DNA from: an uncultured Prolixibacteraceae bacterium | GTDB taxonomy: Bacteria; Bacteroidota; Bacteroidia; Bacteroidales; Prolixibacteraceae | Assembly (NCBI GenBank): GCA_937915865.1 | Contig: CALGIG010000011.1 | Coordinates: 133,513 to 197,512 of the forward strand | Length of the DNA: 64,000 bases | Reading direction: 5' to 3' | In this document: piece by piece, positions 26,613-36,093 of the stretch | Layout: every line of letters starts with the position of its first letter | Numbering within the stretch: position 1 is the first letter of the stretch | Made by a program: the position numbers and the translations under genes | The notes under the pieces: model-generated | Seen by the model: the letters and a program-made list of their open reading frames with translations, nothing else | Databases searched by the model: none | What the model was told of the DNA's origin: nothing

Positions 26613-26661
26613 CAAATATAAATGCAATCGATTGCGCATTTGCAAATATCTCTTATCTTTG
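26613..26661. promoter_or_regulatory. LacI operator overlapping divergent lacI and kduI promoters
   Basis: GCAATCGATTGC (26624-26635) is a perfect 12-base palindrome with the central CG typical of LacI operators. To the right, ATTG (26631-26634, inside the operator) and TATCTTTG (26654-26661) are 19 bases apart, as in Bacteroidetes -33/-7 promoters, for kduI. To the left, the minus strand has TTTG (26643-26646) and TATATTTG (26613-26620) for lacI with the operator between them. Confidence 0.72.
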
Positions 26662-26741
26662 TATGGGTTTTGAGTCGATTGTTAATTTTTACTATCAGTT
26701 CAAAATACATCATAATATTAAACCTATAAAATTGTAATATC

Positions 26742-27584
26742 ATGTCAATCATTTTTGAAGAACGTTTTGCCGCCCATTACAGCGATGTGAAAAAGTATGA
26801 CACAGCTCAATTACGTGAGCATTTTTTAATTGAAAAGGTAATGGAGGAAGACAAAATTCGGTTAGTTTATTCGCATTACGACAGATACATCGCCGGTGGT
26901 GCGGTTCCTAAAAATGGACCGCTTGAATTAACGGCAATTGAACCTTTGAAAGCCGAACATTTTTGCGATCGTCGCGAGGTAGGTGTTATCAATGTTGGTG
27001 GCAAAGGGTCGATTGTTTTGGACGGTATTGAATATGTGGTTGATTACAAAGATGCTTTGTACATTAGCAAAGGAACTAAAAAGATTGTTTTCAAATCGGA
27101 AAATGCAAGCAAGCCAGCGCATTTTTACATCAACTCAACTCCAGCTCACAAAGAACTGCCAACCCGTTTGATTACGATGAAAGATGCCAATGTTTTACAA
27201 ATGGGCTCACAGTTGACATCAAATGAAAGGCAGATCAATCAATTACTTATTAGCAAAGTGATTGAAACCTGCCAACTACAGATGGGAATGACTGAGCTTC
27301 GCCCTGGTAGTGTTTGGAATACCATGCCTGCGCATACTCACAGTCGCCGAATGGAAGTTTATTTTTATTTTAATGTTCCTGAAGGACAAGCGGTCTGTCA
27401 TTTTATGGGGCAACCACAAGAAACCCGTCACATCTGGATGGTAAACGAACAGGCAGTTATTTCTCCAAACTGGTCGATTCACTCGGCTGCAGGAACGAGC
27501 AATTACATTTTTATTTGGGGTATGGCTGGCGAAAACCTTGACTATTCTGACATGGATGCTGTTCAGCCTAACCAGTTAAAGTAA
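26742..27584 (+). CDS. kduI: 5-dehydro-4-deoxy-D-glucuronate isomerase
   Basis: Isomerises the unsaturated uronate product of pectin or glycosaminoglycan breakdown to 3-deoxy-D-glycero-2,5-hexodiulosonate. The 280-residue cupin matches KduI length. Zinc ligands are visible in HTHSRRMEVYFYF (H197, H199, E204) and at NWSIHSAAG (about H246). Other KduI segments: GGAVP, RREVGVINVGGKG. It opens an operon with a DUF2264 gene (9 bases on) and kduD, under the LacI operator. Confidence 0.96.
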   Translation: MSIIFEERFAAHYSDVKKYDTAQLREHFLIEKVMEEDKIRLVYSHYDRYIAGGAVPKNGPLELTAIEPLKAEHFCDRREVGVINVGGKGSIVLDGIEYVVDYKDALYISKGTKKIVFKSENASKPAHFYINSTPAHKELPTRLITMKDANVLQMGSQLTSNERQINQLLISKVIETCQLQMGMTELRPGSVWNTMPAHTHSRRMEVYFYFNVPEGQAVCHFMGQPQETRHIWMVNEQAVISPNWSIHSAAGTSNYIFIWGMAGENLDYSDMDAVQPNQLK

Positions 27585-27593
27585 CATGCGAAG

Positions 27594-28835
27594 ATGGATA
27601 GACGCAATGCATTCAAATATATTACCCTGGCCGGATTAGTTCCGTTTGCCCCTCGATTGCAAGCGGCATCTTTGGTTAAAGAGTCTGAAGTTGTTGACCG
27701 AAAATACTGGGTAAATGTGCTCGTCAAAATTGCTGATCCACTGTTGGGTTCACTGTCAAAGGGTGAGCTCCATAAAAATATGCCCATTGAATGCAAAACA
27801 GGAAGTGAAGCCGACAGACGAAAAGTGACTCATTTGGAGGCATTTGGACGGCTAATGGCAGGAATGGCTCCTTGGCTCGAACTTGGTGAGGATAGGACAA
27901 CAGAAGGCCAATTAAGAAAGAAATACATCATCCTGGCTCAAAGGAGCATGAAAATGGCTGTTGATCCTCAATCGGCTGATTTTATGAATTTTAATGATGG
28001 TGGCCAACCGTTAGTTGATTCCGCATTTTTGTCACACGCTATTTTAAGGGCTCCAAATGTTCTTTGGAAACAGTTGGATTTAGAGACCAAACAACAGTTG
28101 GTTTCTGCAATGAAAAGCAGTCGGGTTATTACTCCCGGATATAATAATTGGTTGTTGTTTAGTGCTATGGTTGAAGCATTTCTTCTCTTTGCCGGAGAGC
28201 AATACGACGAGTTGAGGATGGATTTAGCCATCAGAAAGCACATGGAATGGTACAAAGGAGATGGTTTATATGGTGATGGACCTGATTTTCATTGGGATTA
28301 TTACAACAGCTTTGTGATTCAACCTATGTTAATCGACATTTTAGCGGAACTGGTAAAGCGCACTAAGAAATATGAGAAGACTTTTGAAGTTGTGTTGAAA
28401 CGTGCAAAACGTTATGCTGATATCCAGGAAAAACTAATTTCGCCTGAAGGTACATTCCCGGCTATTGGACGTTCATTACCTTATCGGTTTGGCGCATTTC
28501 AACTTTTGGCTCAAATGGCTTTGCAACATAATCTCTCAGAAAACTTGCTTCCAGAGCAGGTACGTTCGGCTTTATCTGTAGTAATTAAACGTATGGTTGA
28601 AGCTCCCGGGGTTTTCGATGGAAAAGGATGGCTACAAATAGGCTTTCTCGGACATCAGCCAAGTATTGGCGAGGGATACATATCGACGGGGAGCCTTTAT
28701 TTGTGTTCGGTTGGATTGTTGCCTCTTGGATTACCTGAAAGCGATCCTTTCTGGAAAAATCCGTCTGTAGGATGGACATCAAAAAAGATTTGGGAAGGTC
28801 AGGATTTTAAAGCAGATCATGCAATTAGTGAGTGA
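27594..28835 (+). CDS. DUF2264 family exported protein
   Basis: A 413-residue protein of a family found near uronate and polysaccharide genes. The N-terminus MDRRNAFKYITLAGLVPFAPRLQA looks like a twin-arginine or ordinary export signal. The body is helix-rich with the motifs LEAFGRLMAGMAPWLEL, NNWLLFSAMVEAFL and the block GDGPDFHWDYYNSFVIQPML, which suggests an alpha/alpha-barrel as in unsaturated glucuronyl hydrolases; the DFHWDYYNS aromatic/acidic patch could be catalytic. Enzyme activity is not shown by sequence. It is locked between kduI and kduD, so a role in freeing or trimming unsaturated uronates is likely. Confidence 0.8.
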   Translation: MDRRNAFKYITLAGLVPFAPRLQAASLVKESEVVDRKYWVNVLVKIADPLLGSLSKGELHKNMPIECKTGSEADRRKVTHLEAFGRLMAGMAPWLELGEDRTTEGQLRKKYIILAQRSMKMAVDPQSADFMNFNDGGQPLVDSAFLSHAILRAPNVLWKQLDLETKQQLVSAMKSSRVITPGYNNWLLFSAMVEAFLLFAGEQYDELRMDLAIRKHMEWYKGDGLYGDGPDFHWDYYNSFVIQPMLIDILAELVKRTKKYEKTFEVVLKRAKRYADIQEKLISPEGTFPAIGRSLPYRFGAFQLLAQMALQHNLSENLLPEQVRSALSVVIKRMVEAPGVFDGKGWLQIGFLGHQPSIGEGYISTGSLYLCSVGLLPLGLPESDPFWKNPSVGWTSKKIWEGQDFKADHAISE

Positions 28836-28860
28836 AATTTATTAATCTAAATATTTAGTT

Positions 28861-29661
28861 ATGAATGAATTATTCGATTTATCAAGTAAGGTAGCTCTTA
28901 TTACAGGAGGGACACACGGAATTGGAATGGCTATTGGTAAGGTTTTAGGTAAAGCCGGAGCAAAAATTTGTGTGAACGATTTAAATCAGGAGAAACTTGA
29001 TGCCTGCAAAGATCAATACAAGGCCGAAGGAATTGATGTTTTTACTGTTCTCTTTGACGTAACAGATGAAGCGGATGTTGATCGCGGAATTTCAATCATC
29101 GAAGAAGAAGTTGGTACAATCGATATTCTGGTAAATAATGCTGGGATAATCAAACGTATTCCAATTTTAGATATGCCTATCGCCGATTATAAACAGGTTA
29201 TAGATGTAGATTTGGTAGCTCCGCTAATTGTTTCTAAACGTGTTGCACCATCAATGATTGCTAAACGTTCGGGGAAAATTATCAATATGTGTTCTATGAT
29301 GAGTGTTTACGGACGTAATTCTGTTTCTGCTTATGCATCGGCAAAAGGCGGACTAAAACTTTTAACTGCAAATATGTGCTGCGAATGGGCTAAATATAAC
29401 CTTCAGATTAATGGTATTGGTCCTGGTTATATTGTTACTTCGCAAACTGGTCCTATTCGTGAAAACGGCCATCCTTTTAATGATTTGGTAATGACCCGTA
29501 CACCTGCCGGACGCTGGGGAGAACCAGAAGATGTTGCAAATGCTGCTTTATTTCTCGCATCAAAAGCAAGTAATTTTGTAAACGGTCATATATTATATGT
29601 CGATGGGGGAATTTTGGCAAACTTTGGATATGTAAAAGGAGAAAACGATTTGCCTGAATAA
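28861..29661 (+). CDS. kduD: 2-dehydro-3-deoxy-D-gluconate 5-dehydrogenase (short-chain dehydrogenase)
   Basis: Reduces the KduI product to 2-keto-3-deoxygluconate with NAD(P)H. A 266-residue SDR: cofactor motif TGGTHGIG, NNAG, catalytic Ser in the MCSMMS segment, Tyr158 and Lys162 (YASAKGG), and the late GRWGEPEDVANAALFLAS. KduI and KduD together turn unsaturated uronate to KDG, so the context fixes the otherwise broad SDR assignment; gluconate 5-dehydrogenase is the main alternative name. A strong terminator follows. Confidence 0.88.
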   Translation: MNELFDLSSKVALITGGTHGIGMAIGKVLGKAGAKICVNDLNQEKLDACKDQYKAEGIDVFTVLFDVTDEADVDRGISIIEEEVGTIDILVNNAGIIKRIPILDMPIADYKQVIDVDLVAPLIVSKRVAPSMIAKRSGKIINMCSMMSVYGRNSVSAYASAKGGLKLLTANMCCEWAKYNLQINGIGPGYIVTSQTGPIRENGHPFNDLVMTRTPAGRWGEPEDVANAALFLASKASNFVNGHILYVDGGILANFGYVKGENDLPE

Positions 29662-29686
29662 CATAGAGAATATTTCTTAAAAATAC

Positions 29687-29729
29687 AGGGATGGTTGCCA
29701 GATTGAAATTTGGTAATTATCCCTTTTTT
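29687..29729 (+). terminator. Intrinsic terminator of the kdu operon
   Basis: Fourteen-base stem AGGGATGGTTGCCA (29687-29700) / TGGTAATTATCCCT (29711-29724) including G-T pairs, then a run of T. It separates kdu from susC. Confidence 0.85.
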
Positions 29730-30179
29730 CGTTTCTGACAGCATACTAAAAAAAATCTACTAGTTGGAAGTACATATTTTTTAACACATATTAACATTAA
29801 CAATTCTTTGCATTTTTATATACCTTAGTATCGTTAATTGAATCACGCAAAAATTAATTAACATACGCGAACACAAACAGGATCAACGAATCTGATAATT
29901 TTTAATATCAGGCTTTTATGTCATTTCACGCGCAGTCATATTAGTCTTTTCTTATCTAAAAAACTTCAGGCCGTTCGGTCATTTTTCATGTTTTGATGTT
30001 TGCATTTGGTTTACTAGCCCTAAATAGGGTTTACAAACAAGAATTAAAACAAGTTATTCATATAAACTAAGTGCCTATGTAAATCTCCTAAAGTTAAAGA
30101 ATTCAGAAGTCAAGCTATGACTTTCTTTAATCAAGTTATTTAAAATCACGTAATTACCACAAATTTAACATTAAAATTT
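29730..30179. other. Upstream region of the SusC/SusD operon
   Basis: About 450 AT-rich bases with no gene. It should carry the susC promoter and a long leader, but I find no convincing TAnnTTTG element and no copy of the LacI palindrome. A short CCCTAAATAGGG inverted repeat lies near 30019. Confidence 0.4.
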
Positions 30180-33100
30180 ATGAAAAAAAGTAAATTAAAA
30201 GGTTTCTGGAGAAATTCAGTTCTGCTGATTTTTTCCTGCTTTTTAGCTCTTACCTCTTTCGCACAACAAAAAACGCTATCCGGTAAAGTGATTGGTGAAG
30301 ACGGAGCGCCAATACCTGGAGTTACTGTAGTTGTAAAAGGAACTACATCCGGTACAATTACCGATATGGATGGTAAATTCACATTCAATGCTCCTGCAAC
30401 AGCTAAAATATTGAGTATTTCGTACATTGGGATGAAGACTCAAGAGTTTGAAATTGGAAACCAAACAGTTTTCAATGTTACCTTGGTTTCTGAAACTATT
30501 GGTGTTGATGAAGTTGTCGTTGTTGGGTATGGAACCCGTAAAAAAGAAGAACTTACAGGTTCTATTTCGACAGTATCGGAAAAACAAATGAAGATTTCAA
30601 GTTCAACAAACGTAATAAGTCGTATGCAGGGCCAGGTTGCTGGTATTACTGTTACTAATTCAAATACACCAGGAGGTGATGCATTTATTCGCGTTCGTGG
30701 TATGGGAACAATTAATGACAGTAAACCTTTGTACGTGGTTGACGGTGTACCTGGAGACCCAGGTTCTTCTATAAATCCGGATGATATTGAATCTGTATCT
30801 GTTCTTAAAGATGCTTCGTCATCAGCCATTTATGGAACAAGGGGAGCAAATGGAGTAATTTTAATTACAACCAAAAGAGGTAAGGCAAGTGATAAGCCAA
30901 CTATTACTTTTTCATCCAGAGTTGGTATATCAAATGCTACAAATCAATATGACATGCTGAATGCTCAGGAATATGCTCAATCTGTTTGGTTGAGGGCTGA
31001 TAATCAGGGTGTGACAAGACCTTCTGCCTTATATGGAACGGGCGCTTCACCTGTTTTGCCAGATTATTTAACTCCGGTAGGTGCGAAGGAAGGTGATCCA
31101 GGAACAGACCCAGCCTCTTACTCCAGTTCGAATGTGATAACAAAAGCAAATAAATTAGGTACAAACTGGTATGATGAAATTTATCGGACAGGTATAAATC
31201 AGGAGTATGATCTTTCGATAAGTGGAGGTACGCAAAAGGCTACTTATGCTTTTTCTGCAGGTTATGCCGATCAGCAGGGTATTCTGATTCATACTGATTT
31301 TAAAAGATACACTTTTCGTTCAAATTCTGATGCAAGAATTACAGATTGGCTAAAAATTGGACAATCTTTAAGTGCAACATTTACTGTTAAAAAAGGAGAT
31401 ATGGGAAATGATGGTGAAGCATCGCCTATATCGCAGGCTTATCGTATCCAACCGATTATTCCTGTATATGATATCATGGGTAATTATGCAGGAACAAAAT
31501 CAGGACCTAATTTTGGAAATGCTGAAAACCCAGTCGCTCAGCTAACTCGCAATGCCAATAATTATGACAAATATGCGCGGGCAATGGGTAATTTTTATGG
31601 TGAAGTTACTGTCATTAAAGGTTTGAATTTTAAGTCACTTTTTGGATTTGATTTTGGAACTACAGATCAAAAGTATATTACGTTAGCAAACCCGGAAATG
31701 GCGGAAGCACGTGCAAACGATGCATTGGCAATAAATCATAATTATACTATGCAATGGAACTGGGTGAATACTTTGAGTTATGATAAAACTTTTGGTGTAC
31801 ACAATATCAGTGCAGTTGTAGGTACAGAAGCCATTTCAAGTGTTTATACCGAAGAAAATGCCGGCAGAGCAGTATATTTTAATAACAGTTTCGACTATAT
31901 GCAGCTCAATTCAGGTGAAGCTAATATTACAAATAGTGGATATGTTTCTGAATGGTCGCTTTTCTCTCAATTTGGTCGTATAAATTACTCGATGAATGGT
32001 AAATATTTGTTTGAAGGTGTAGTACGTCGCGATGGTTCGTCTCGGTTTGCCAAAGCAAACCGTTATGGTGTATTTCCGGCAATATCATTAGGTTGGGTAA
32101 TTTCCCAAGAAAATTTTATGGCTGGAACCAGCAATGTGATTAACTATTTGAAATTAAAAGGTGGCTGGGGTAAGTCAGGTAACGACCGTATTGGGGACTA
32201 CAATAGCTATACAACTTTCGCAGTAAATAAAATTCAATCTTCTTATCCGCTTGATGGAACTACAAGTGGTTTGACTACAGGTTTTCAGCCGGCTCAATAT
32301 GGAAATGAGGATGTTACATGGGAAAAAACAAGCACCCTTGATATTGGTATTGATAGCAGGTTCTTAAATAATGCTTTGACATTTGGTATTGATGTGTGGC
32401 AAAGGAAAACTACCGATATGCTTTATCAGGTACAAAAACCTCAGGTGGCAGGCGTTGCAACCCAGCCTTACGTTAATATTGGAGACATGAAAAATACCGG
32501 TTTTGATATAGAACTTGGGTATACAAATAAAGCGATGGGTAATAAACTCACCTATAGAGTTAATGCCACTTTATCTCATTATAAGAATGAAGTTACGAAG
32601 TTATCAAATAATAAAAACGAGTTTCTTACAACTGCCAGCGAAAGACAGGTTGATTATTCACGCGCACAAGTTGGACATGCTTTCCCTGAATTCTTTGGTT
32701 ATGTAGTTGATGGCATTTTTCAAACTCAGGCTGAAGTTGACGCATATCCGGCATTTGGAACATACAATAAACCAGGGCATTTTAAATTTAGAGACGTAAA
32801 TGGCGATAAGGTAATTGATTCCAGTGACAGAACTTTTATCGGGAGTCCTCATCCAAAACTTACAGGTGGTTTGAACATCAATTTGGCCTATGGTGGTTTC
32901 GATTTGAATATGGTATTTTACGGAAGTTATGGGAATAAAATGATCAATTATGTTAGACGATGGATTGATTACGGCCAATTTGATGGTGGTTTGAGTAAAG
33001 ATGCACTTTATAAATCATGGGGTAGCCCTTACTTGAAAAACAATGCTGACGCAACACTTCCAATGTACGATGTCAATACCGTTTCACAACAGAATTCATC

Positions 33101-33356
33101 TGCGTTTGTCGAAAATGCTTCATTCTTAAGGTTAAAGAATGTTCAACTTGGTTATAATATACCCAAGTCAATCGTAAGCAAATTTAAAATCGAAAATGTG
33201 AATATTTATTGTCAGGCAACTAATTTGTTTACAATAACAAAGTACAGCGGACTTGATCCTGAATACTATTCTTCAGATCCAAAAACTTTGGGTCTTGATA
33301 GAGGTTCAGTGCCAACTTCACGCCAAATCATGCTTGGATTAAGGCTAACGTTGTAG
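30180..33356 (+). CDS. SusC/RagA-type TonB-dependent outer-membrane transporter
   Basis: A 1058-residue glycan importer channel. Signal peptide about residues 1-29, then a carboxypeptidase-like regulatory domain (GKVIGEDGAPIPGVTV) to about 110, the TonB-box region with VDEVVVVGYGT, a plug domain (RVRGMGTINDSKPLYVVDGVP, SVLKDASSSAIYGTRGANGVI), and a 22-strand-type barrel ending with an aromatic-rich strand. It forms a complex with the SusD partner 28 bases downstream. The location after kdu genes hints at a uronate-containing glycan or oligosaccharide as cargo; this is inference. Confidence 0.95.
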   Translation: MKKSKLKGFWRNSVLLIFSCFLALTSFAQQKTLSGKVIGEDGAPIPGVTVVVKGTTSGTITDMDGKFTFNAPATAKILSISYIGMKTQEFEIGNQTVFNVTLVSETIGVDEVVVVGYGTRKKEELTGSISTVSEKQMKISSSTNVISRMQGQVAGITVTNSNTPGGDAFIRVRGMGTINDSKPLYVVDGVPGDPGSSINPDDIESVSVLKDASSSAIYGTRGANGVILITTKRGKASDKPTITFSSRVGISNATNQYDMLNAQEYAQSVWLRADNQGVTRPSALYGTGASPVLPDYLTPVGAKEGDPGTDPASYSSSNVITKANKLGTNWYDEIYRTGINQEYDLSISGGTQKATYAFSAGYADQQGILIHTDFKRYTFRSNSDARITDWLKIGQSLSATFTVKKGDMGNDGEASPISQAYRIQPIIPVYDIMGNYAGTKSGPNFGNAENPVAQLTRNANNYDKYARAMGNFYGEVTVIKGLNFKSLFGFDFGTTDQKYITLANPEMAEARANDALAINHNYTMQWNWVNTLSYDKTFGVHNISAVVGTEAISSVYTEENAGRAVYFNNSFDYMQLNSGEANITNSGYVSEWSLFSQFGRINYSMNGKYLFEGVVRRDGSSRFAKANRYGVFPAISLGWVISQENFMAGTSNVINYLKLKGGWGKSGNDRIGDYNSYTTFAVNKIQSSYPLDGTTSGLTTGFQPAQYGNEDVTWEKTSTLDIGIDSRFLNNALTFGIDVWQRKTTDMLYQVQKPQVAGVATQPYVNIGDMKNTGFDIELGYTNKAMGNKLTYRVNATLSHYKNEVTKLSNNKNEFLTTASERQVDYSRAQVGHAFPEFFGYVVDGIFQTQAEVDAYPAFGTYNKPGHFKFRDVNGDKVIDSSDRTFIGSPHPKLTGGLNINLAYGGFDLNMVFYGSYGNKMINYVRRWIDYGQFDGGLSKDALYKSWGSPYLKNNADATLPMYDVNTVSQQNSSAFVENASFLRLKNVQLGYNIPKSIVSKFKIENVNIYCQATNLFTITKYSGLDPEYYSSDPKTLGLDRGSVPTSRQIMLGLRLTL

Positions 33357-33384
33357 TAATTTAATAAACTTAAAATCAAGTAAT

Positions 33385-35148
33385 ATGAAAAAAGTAAAAT
33401 ATCTTGTATTGATGACTATGATGACATCTTTCGTGTTGTCATGTTCAGAAGATTTTTTAAATAAAGCACCGTTGGGGGTAACATCTGAAAATATTTTTTA
33501 TGATGCTAAAGGGATTAATGCTCTGTTAGTTGGTACCTATGCAATGGTTGGAGGAAAAGGAGATACTTACGAAAATTGGGACATAACTTGGGGAGCATCG
33601 GTTACAAATTGGACATTTGGTGCAATCGCAGGAGGTGATGCTTATAAAGGATCTACAGAAACGGACCAGAATCCTATCAACGAAATAGAACGTTGGGATA
33701 TTCAGACTACAAATGGTTATGCTGCTGATAAATGGAAGTGGTATTTAAAGGGTGTTACCCGGGCTAATGGTGTTCTTAAAGTACTAAATGGTACTAAAGG
33801 ATTGACAACAGAACAATCTACAGAATTTGAAGCAGAGACCCGATTTTTAAGAGGATGGTTTAATTTTGAAGCTTGGTTAGTATTCAAAAATATACCAATT
33901 ATCAAAGAAGATACTCCAGATGCAACACTGGTTCCTAACGATGTTGATGCAATGCCTGCAATCATTGAGGATCTTACTTTTGCTATGAATAATTTACCTG
34001 ATGTCGCAAAACAAGCTGAGCCAGGACGTCCTACAAAATATGCTGCTATGGCAGTTCTTGCAAGGGCACATATGCAGACTTTGAATTATTCGGCTGCGAA
34101 ACCATTACTTGATAATATTATTAATAGTGGTAAATTTTCATTAATGTCCAACTTCATGGACAACTTTGATATATCTCATCGGAATAATGCAGAATCTATT
34201 TTTGAAATTCAGCGTGCAATAAATAATGGCTCTACTGATGGTGGGTCTGCTGATATTGGAACTGGGTTAAATGCTCCTCAGGGTAGTGATATTGGTACCT
34301 GTTGTGGGTTTTTCCAACCATCACAAGATCTTGTAAATGCTTATAAAGTAGACGCTAACGGATTACCATTGCTGGATACTTATAATCAGGCTGACTTAAA
34401 GAACGATATGAATGTGAGTTCAAGTGACAATTTTGTTCCTTTCACTGATGTTGTTGATCCTAGGTTAGACTTTACTGTTAGTCGTCGTGGTATACCATAT
34501 ATGGATTGGGGAGTAAACAGAGGTAATGACTGGATTCGCTTACAATCCAATGGTGGTCCATATTTACCTGCTCCCAAATTCTTTTTTAAGAAATCTGAAA
34601 AAACTGCCGCTTTACCTTCTACCGGTTGGCAAGGTGGTGTAAGTACTAACAATTTTAGGTATTACAGGTTAAGCCATGTTCTTTTGTGGAGAGCTGAAGT
34701 AGCTGCCAGCGAAAACGATCTAGCTACAGCATTAAGCCTTGTTAATCAAATCCGTAATAGGGCAAAAACAAGTTCAAGAGTAATGGGGTTAGTCACAACA
34801 TATTCTTTGCCAACAACTGCTTATCCTTTTAATGTTAACATAGATTATACGAAACCTGCTGCAAATTATAATGTTCAGCCCTATACATCTTTCCCAAGCA
34901 AAGATTATGCAATGAAAGCTGTTCAATTTGAAATGCGTCTCGAATTTGCTATGGAAGGGTATCGTTTCTTTGATTTAAGGCGATGGGGTATTGCGAAAAC
35001 TGTTTTGAATCAATATGCTAAAGATGATCTCAGAACAAGACAGTTCCTAAAAGGAGCGGTTGTTACTGATAAATCTTTGTGGGCTCCAATTCCTCAAACA
35101 CAGTTAGACCTTCAACCAGGTGTATTGAAACAAAATACTGGCTATTAA
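33385..35148 (+). CDS. SusD/RagB-type surface glycan-binding lipoprotein
   Basis: A 587-residue lipoprotein, Cys20 after VLSC. It has the SusD start pattern CSEDFLNKAPLGVTSENIFYD, a TPR-like helical N-terminal half (FEAETRFLRGWFNFEAWLVF), and the conserved C-terminal FEMRLEFAMEGYRFFDLRRWG. It acts as the lid on the SusC channel and binds the incoming glycan. Same operon as susC, ending at a strong terminator. No glycoside hydrolase or lyase follows, so this is at most part of a polysaccharide utilisation locus. Confidence 0.95.
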   Translation: MKKVKYLVLMTMMTSFVLSCSEDFLNKAPLGVTSENIFYDAKGINALLVGTYAMVGGKGDTYENWDITWGASVTNWTFGAIAGGDAYKGSTETDQNPINEIERWDIQTTNGYAADKWKWYLKGVTRANGVLKVLNGTKGLTTEQSTEFEAETRFLRGWFNFEAWLVFKNIPIIKEDTPDATLVPNDVDAMPAIIEDLTFAMNNLPDVAKQAEPGRPTKYAAMAVLARAHMQTLNYSAAKPLLDNIINSGKFSLMSNFMDNFDISHRNNAESIFEIQRAINNGSTDGGSADIGTGLNAPQGSDIGTCCGFFQPSQDLVNAYKVDANGLPLLDTYNQADLKNDMNVSSSDNFVPFTDVVDPRLDFTVSRRGIPYMDWGVNRGNDWIRLQSNGGPYLPAPKFFFKKSEKTAALPSTGWQGGVSTNNFRYYRLSHVLLWRAEVAASENDLATALSLVNQIRNRAKTSSRVMGLVTTYSLPTTAYPFNVNIDYTKPAANYNVQPYTSFPSKDYAMKAVQFEMRLEFAMEGYRFFDLRRWGIAKTVLNQYAKDDLRTRQFLKGAVVTDKSLWAPIPQTQLDLQPGVLKQNTGY

Positions 35149-35170
35149 TATTTATTGAATCTGTTTATAT

Positions 35171-35205
35171 TGGCTGCTCCTATGTGGGGGCAGCCATTTT
35201 TTTTT
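35171..35205 (+). terminator. Intrinsic terminator of the SusC/SusD operon
   Basis: Ten-base stem TGGCTGCTCC (35171-35180) / GGGGCAGCCA ending at 35196, then nine T. The next gene starts six bases later. Confidence 0.9.
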
Positions 35206-35210
35206 GATTT

Positions 35211-36074
35211 ATGAAACGAAGTTTAATATTGCTTTTGTTTATAACAGGTTTTTATGCATGTAACCCTTTTATTACCGAAGGAGTCCGAAAAAGAGATTTG
35301 AAATGTGATGTGCAACTTACGACTGATCATGGTGTTATCATCTTTAGGCTTTATGACAATACTCCATTGCATCGTAACAATTTTTTAAAATTGGTAAATC
35401 AAAGCTTTTACGACAGTTTGATTTTTCATCGTGTGATTAATAATTTTTTGATTCAGACCGGTGACCCGGAAAGCAAAAGAGCGACGTCTGAGGCTATCCT
35501 GGGCAATGGCGAATTACCATATACTATTCCGAAAGAAATAAATTCGGTGAATTTTCATAAACGTGGGGCAGTAAATGCCGCCCGAATGGGAGATTTGGAG
35601 AATCCTGAACAGGAGTCGAGTAGTACTCAGTTTACATTTATTCAGCGAAACCCGTTATCTGATAGTTTAATTGATGTAGGGGAGAGGCGCATTAATTATT
35701 ACAGGGCATATAATAGTGTCGTTCGTAATCCTGCAAACAAAAACTTAGTGAATAAGTTACGCCAGTTGTTGAGTGTTTCGGAAACTAAAAATGACAGCTT
35801 ATCCGTTTTGGAAGCTCAATTAACCCAGCTAGTTAAGGTGGAACAAGCACAAATGATTCCATACAAAATTTCAGAAGAGCACCGAAAAGTATATAAAGCC
35901 TTGGGAGGTACGCCACATCTTGATCAGAATTATACTGTTTTTGGTGAAGTTGTGAAAGGAATGGACGTAATTGATCGCATTGCTGCTGTTGAAACACGTA
36001 AAAATGACGATCGTCCGGTAAAAGATGTTCGAATCCTAAATGTGAAACTTATCAAACGAAAAAAATATGAATAA
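35211..36074 (+). CDS. Cyclophilin-type peptidyl-prolyl isomerase, lipoprotein
   Basis: A 287-residue predicted lipoprotein (Cys17 in FYAC) with a cyclophilin fold. The active-site strand FHRVINNFLIQTGDP keeps the Arg, Phe and Gln of cyclophilins; STQFTFIQ and the late YTVFGEVVKGMDVIDRIA are also standard. Between them (about residues 150-235) is a helical insertion not found in minimal cyclophilins, a feature seen in many Bacteroidetes periplasmic PPIases. It should help fold outer-membrane or periplasmic proteins. It starts just after the susD terminator, so it needs its own promoter or read-through. Confidence 0.9.
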   Translation: MKRSLILLLFITGFYACNPFITEGVRKRDLKCDVQLTTDHGVIIFRLYDNTPLHRNNFLKLVNQSFYDSLIFHRVINNFLIQTGDPESKRATSEAILGNGELPYTIPKEINSVNFHKRGAVNAARMGDLENPEQESSSTQFTFIQRNPLSDSLIDVGERRINYYRAYNSVVRNPANKNLVNKLRQLLSVSETKNDSLSVLEAQLTQLVKVEQAQMIPYKISEEHRKVYKALGGTPHLDQNYTVFGEVVKGMDVIDRIAAVETRKNDDRPVKDVRILNVKLIKRKKYE

Positions 36075-36093
36075 TTTACGTTTAATCAAAATA

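Noticed and set aside
30440..30829. 129-codon open frame on the minus strand
   Set aside because: Antisense to the plug domain of SusC; no start context or motif.
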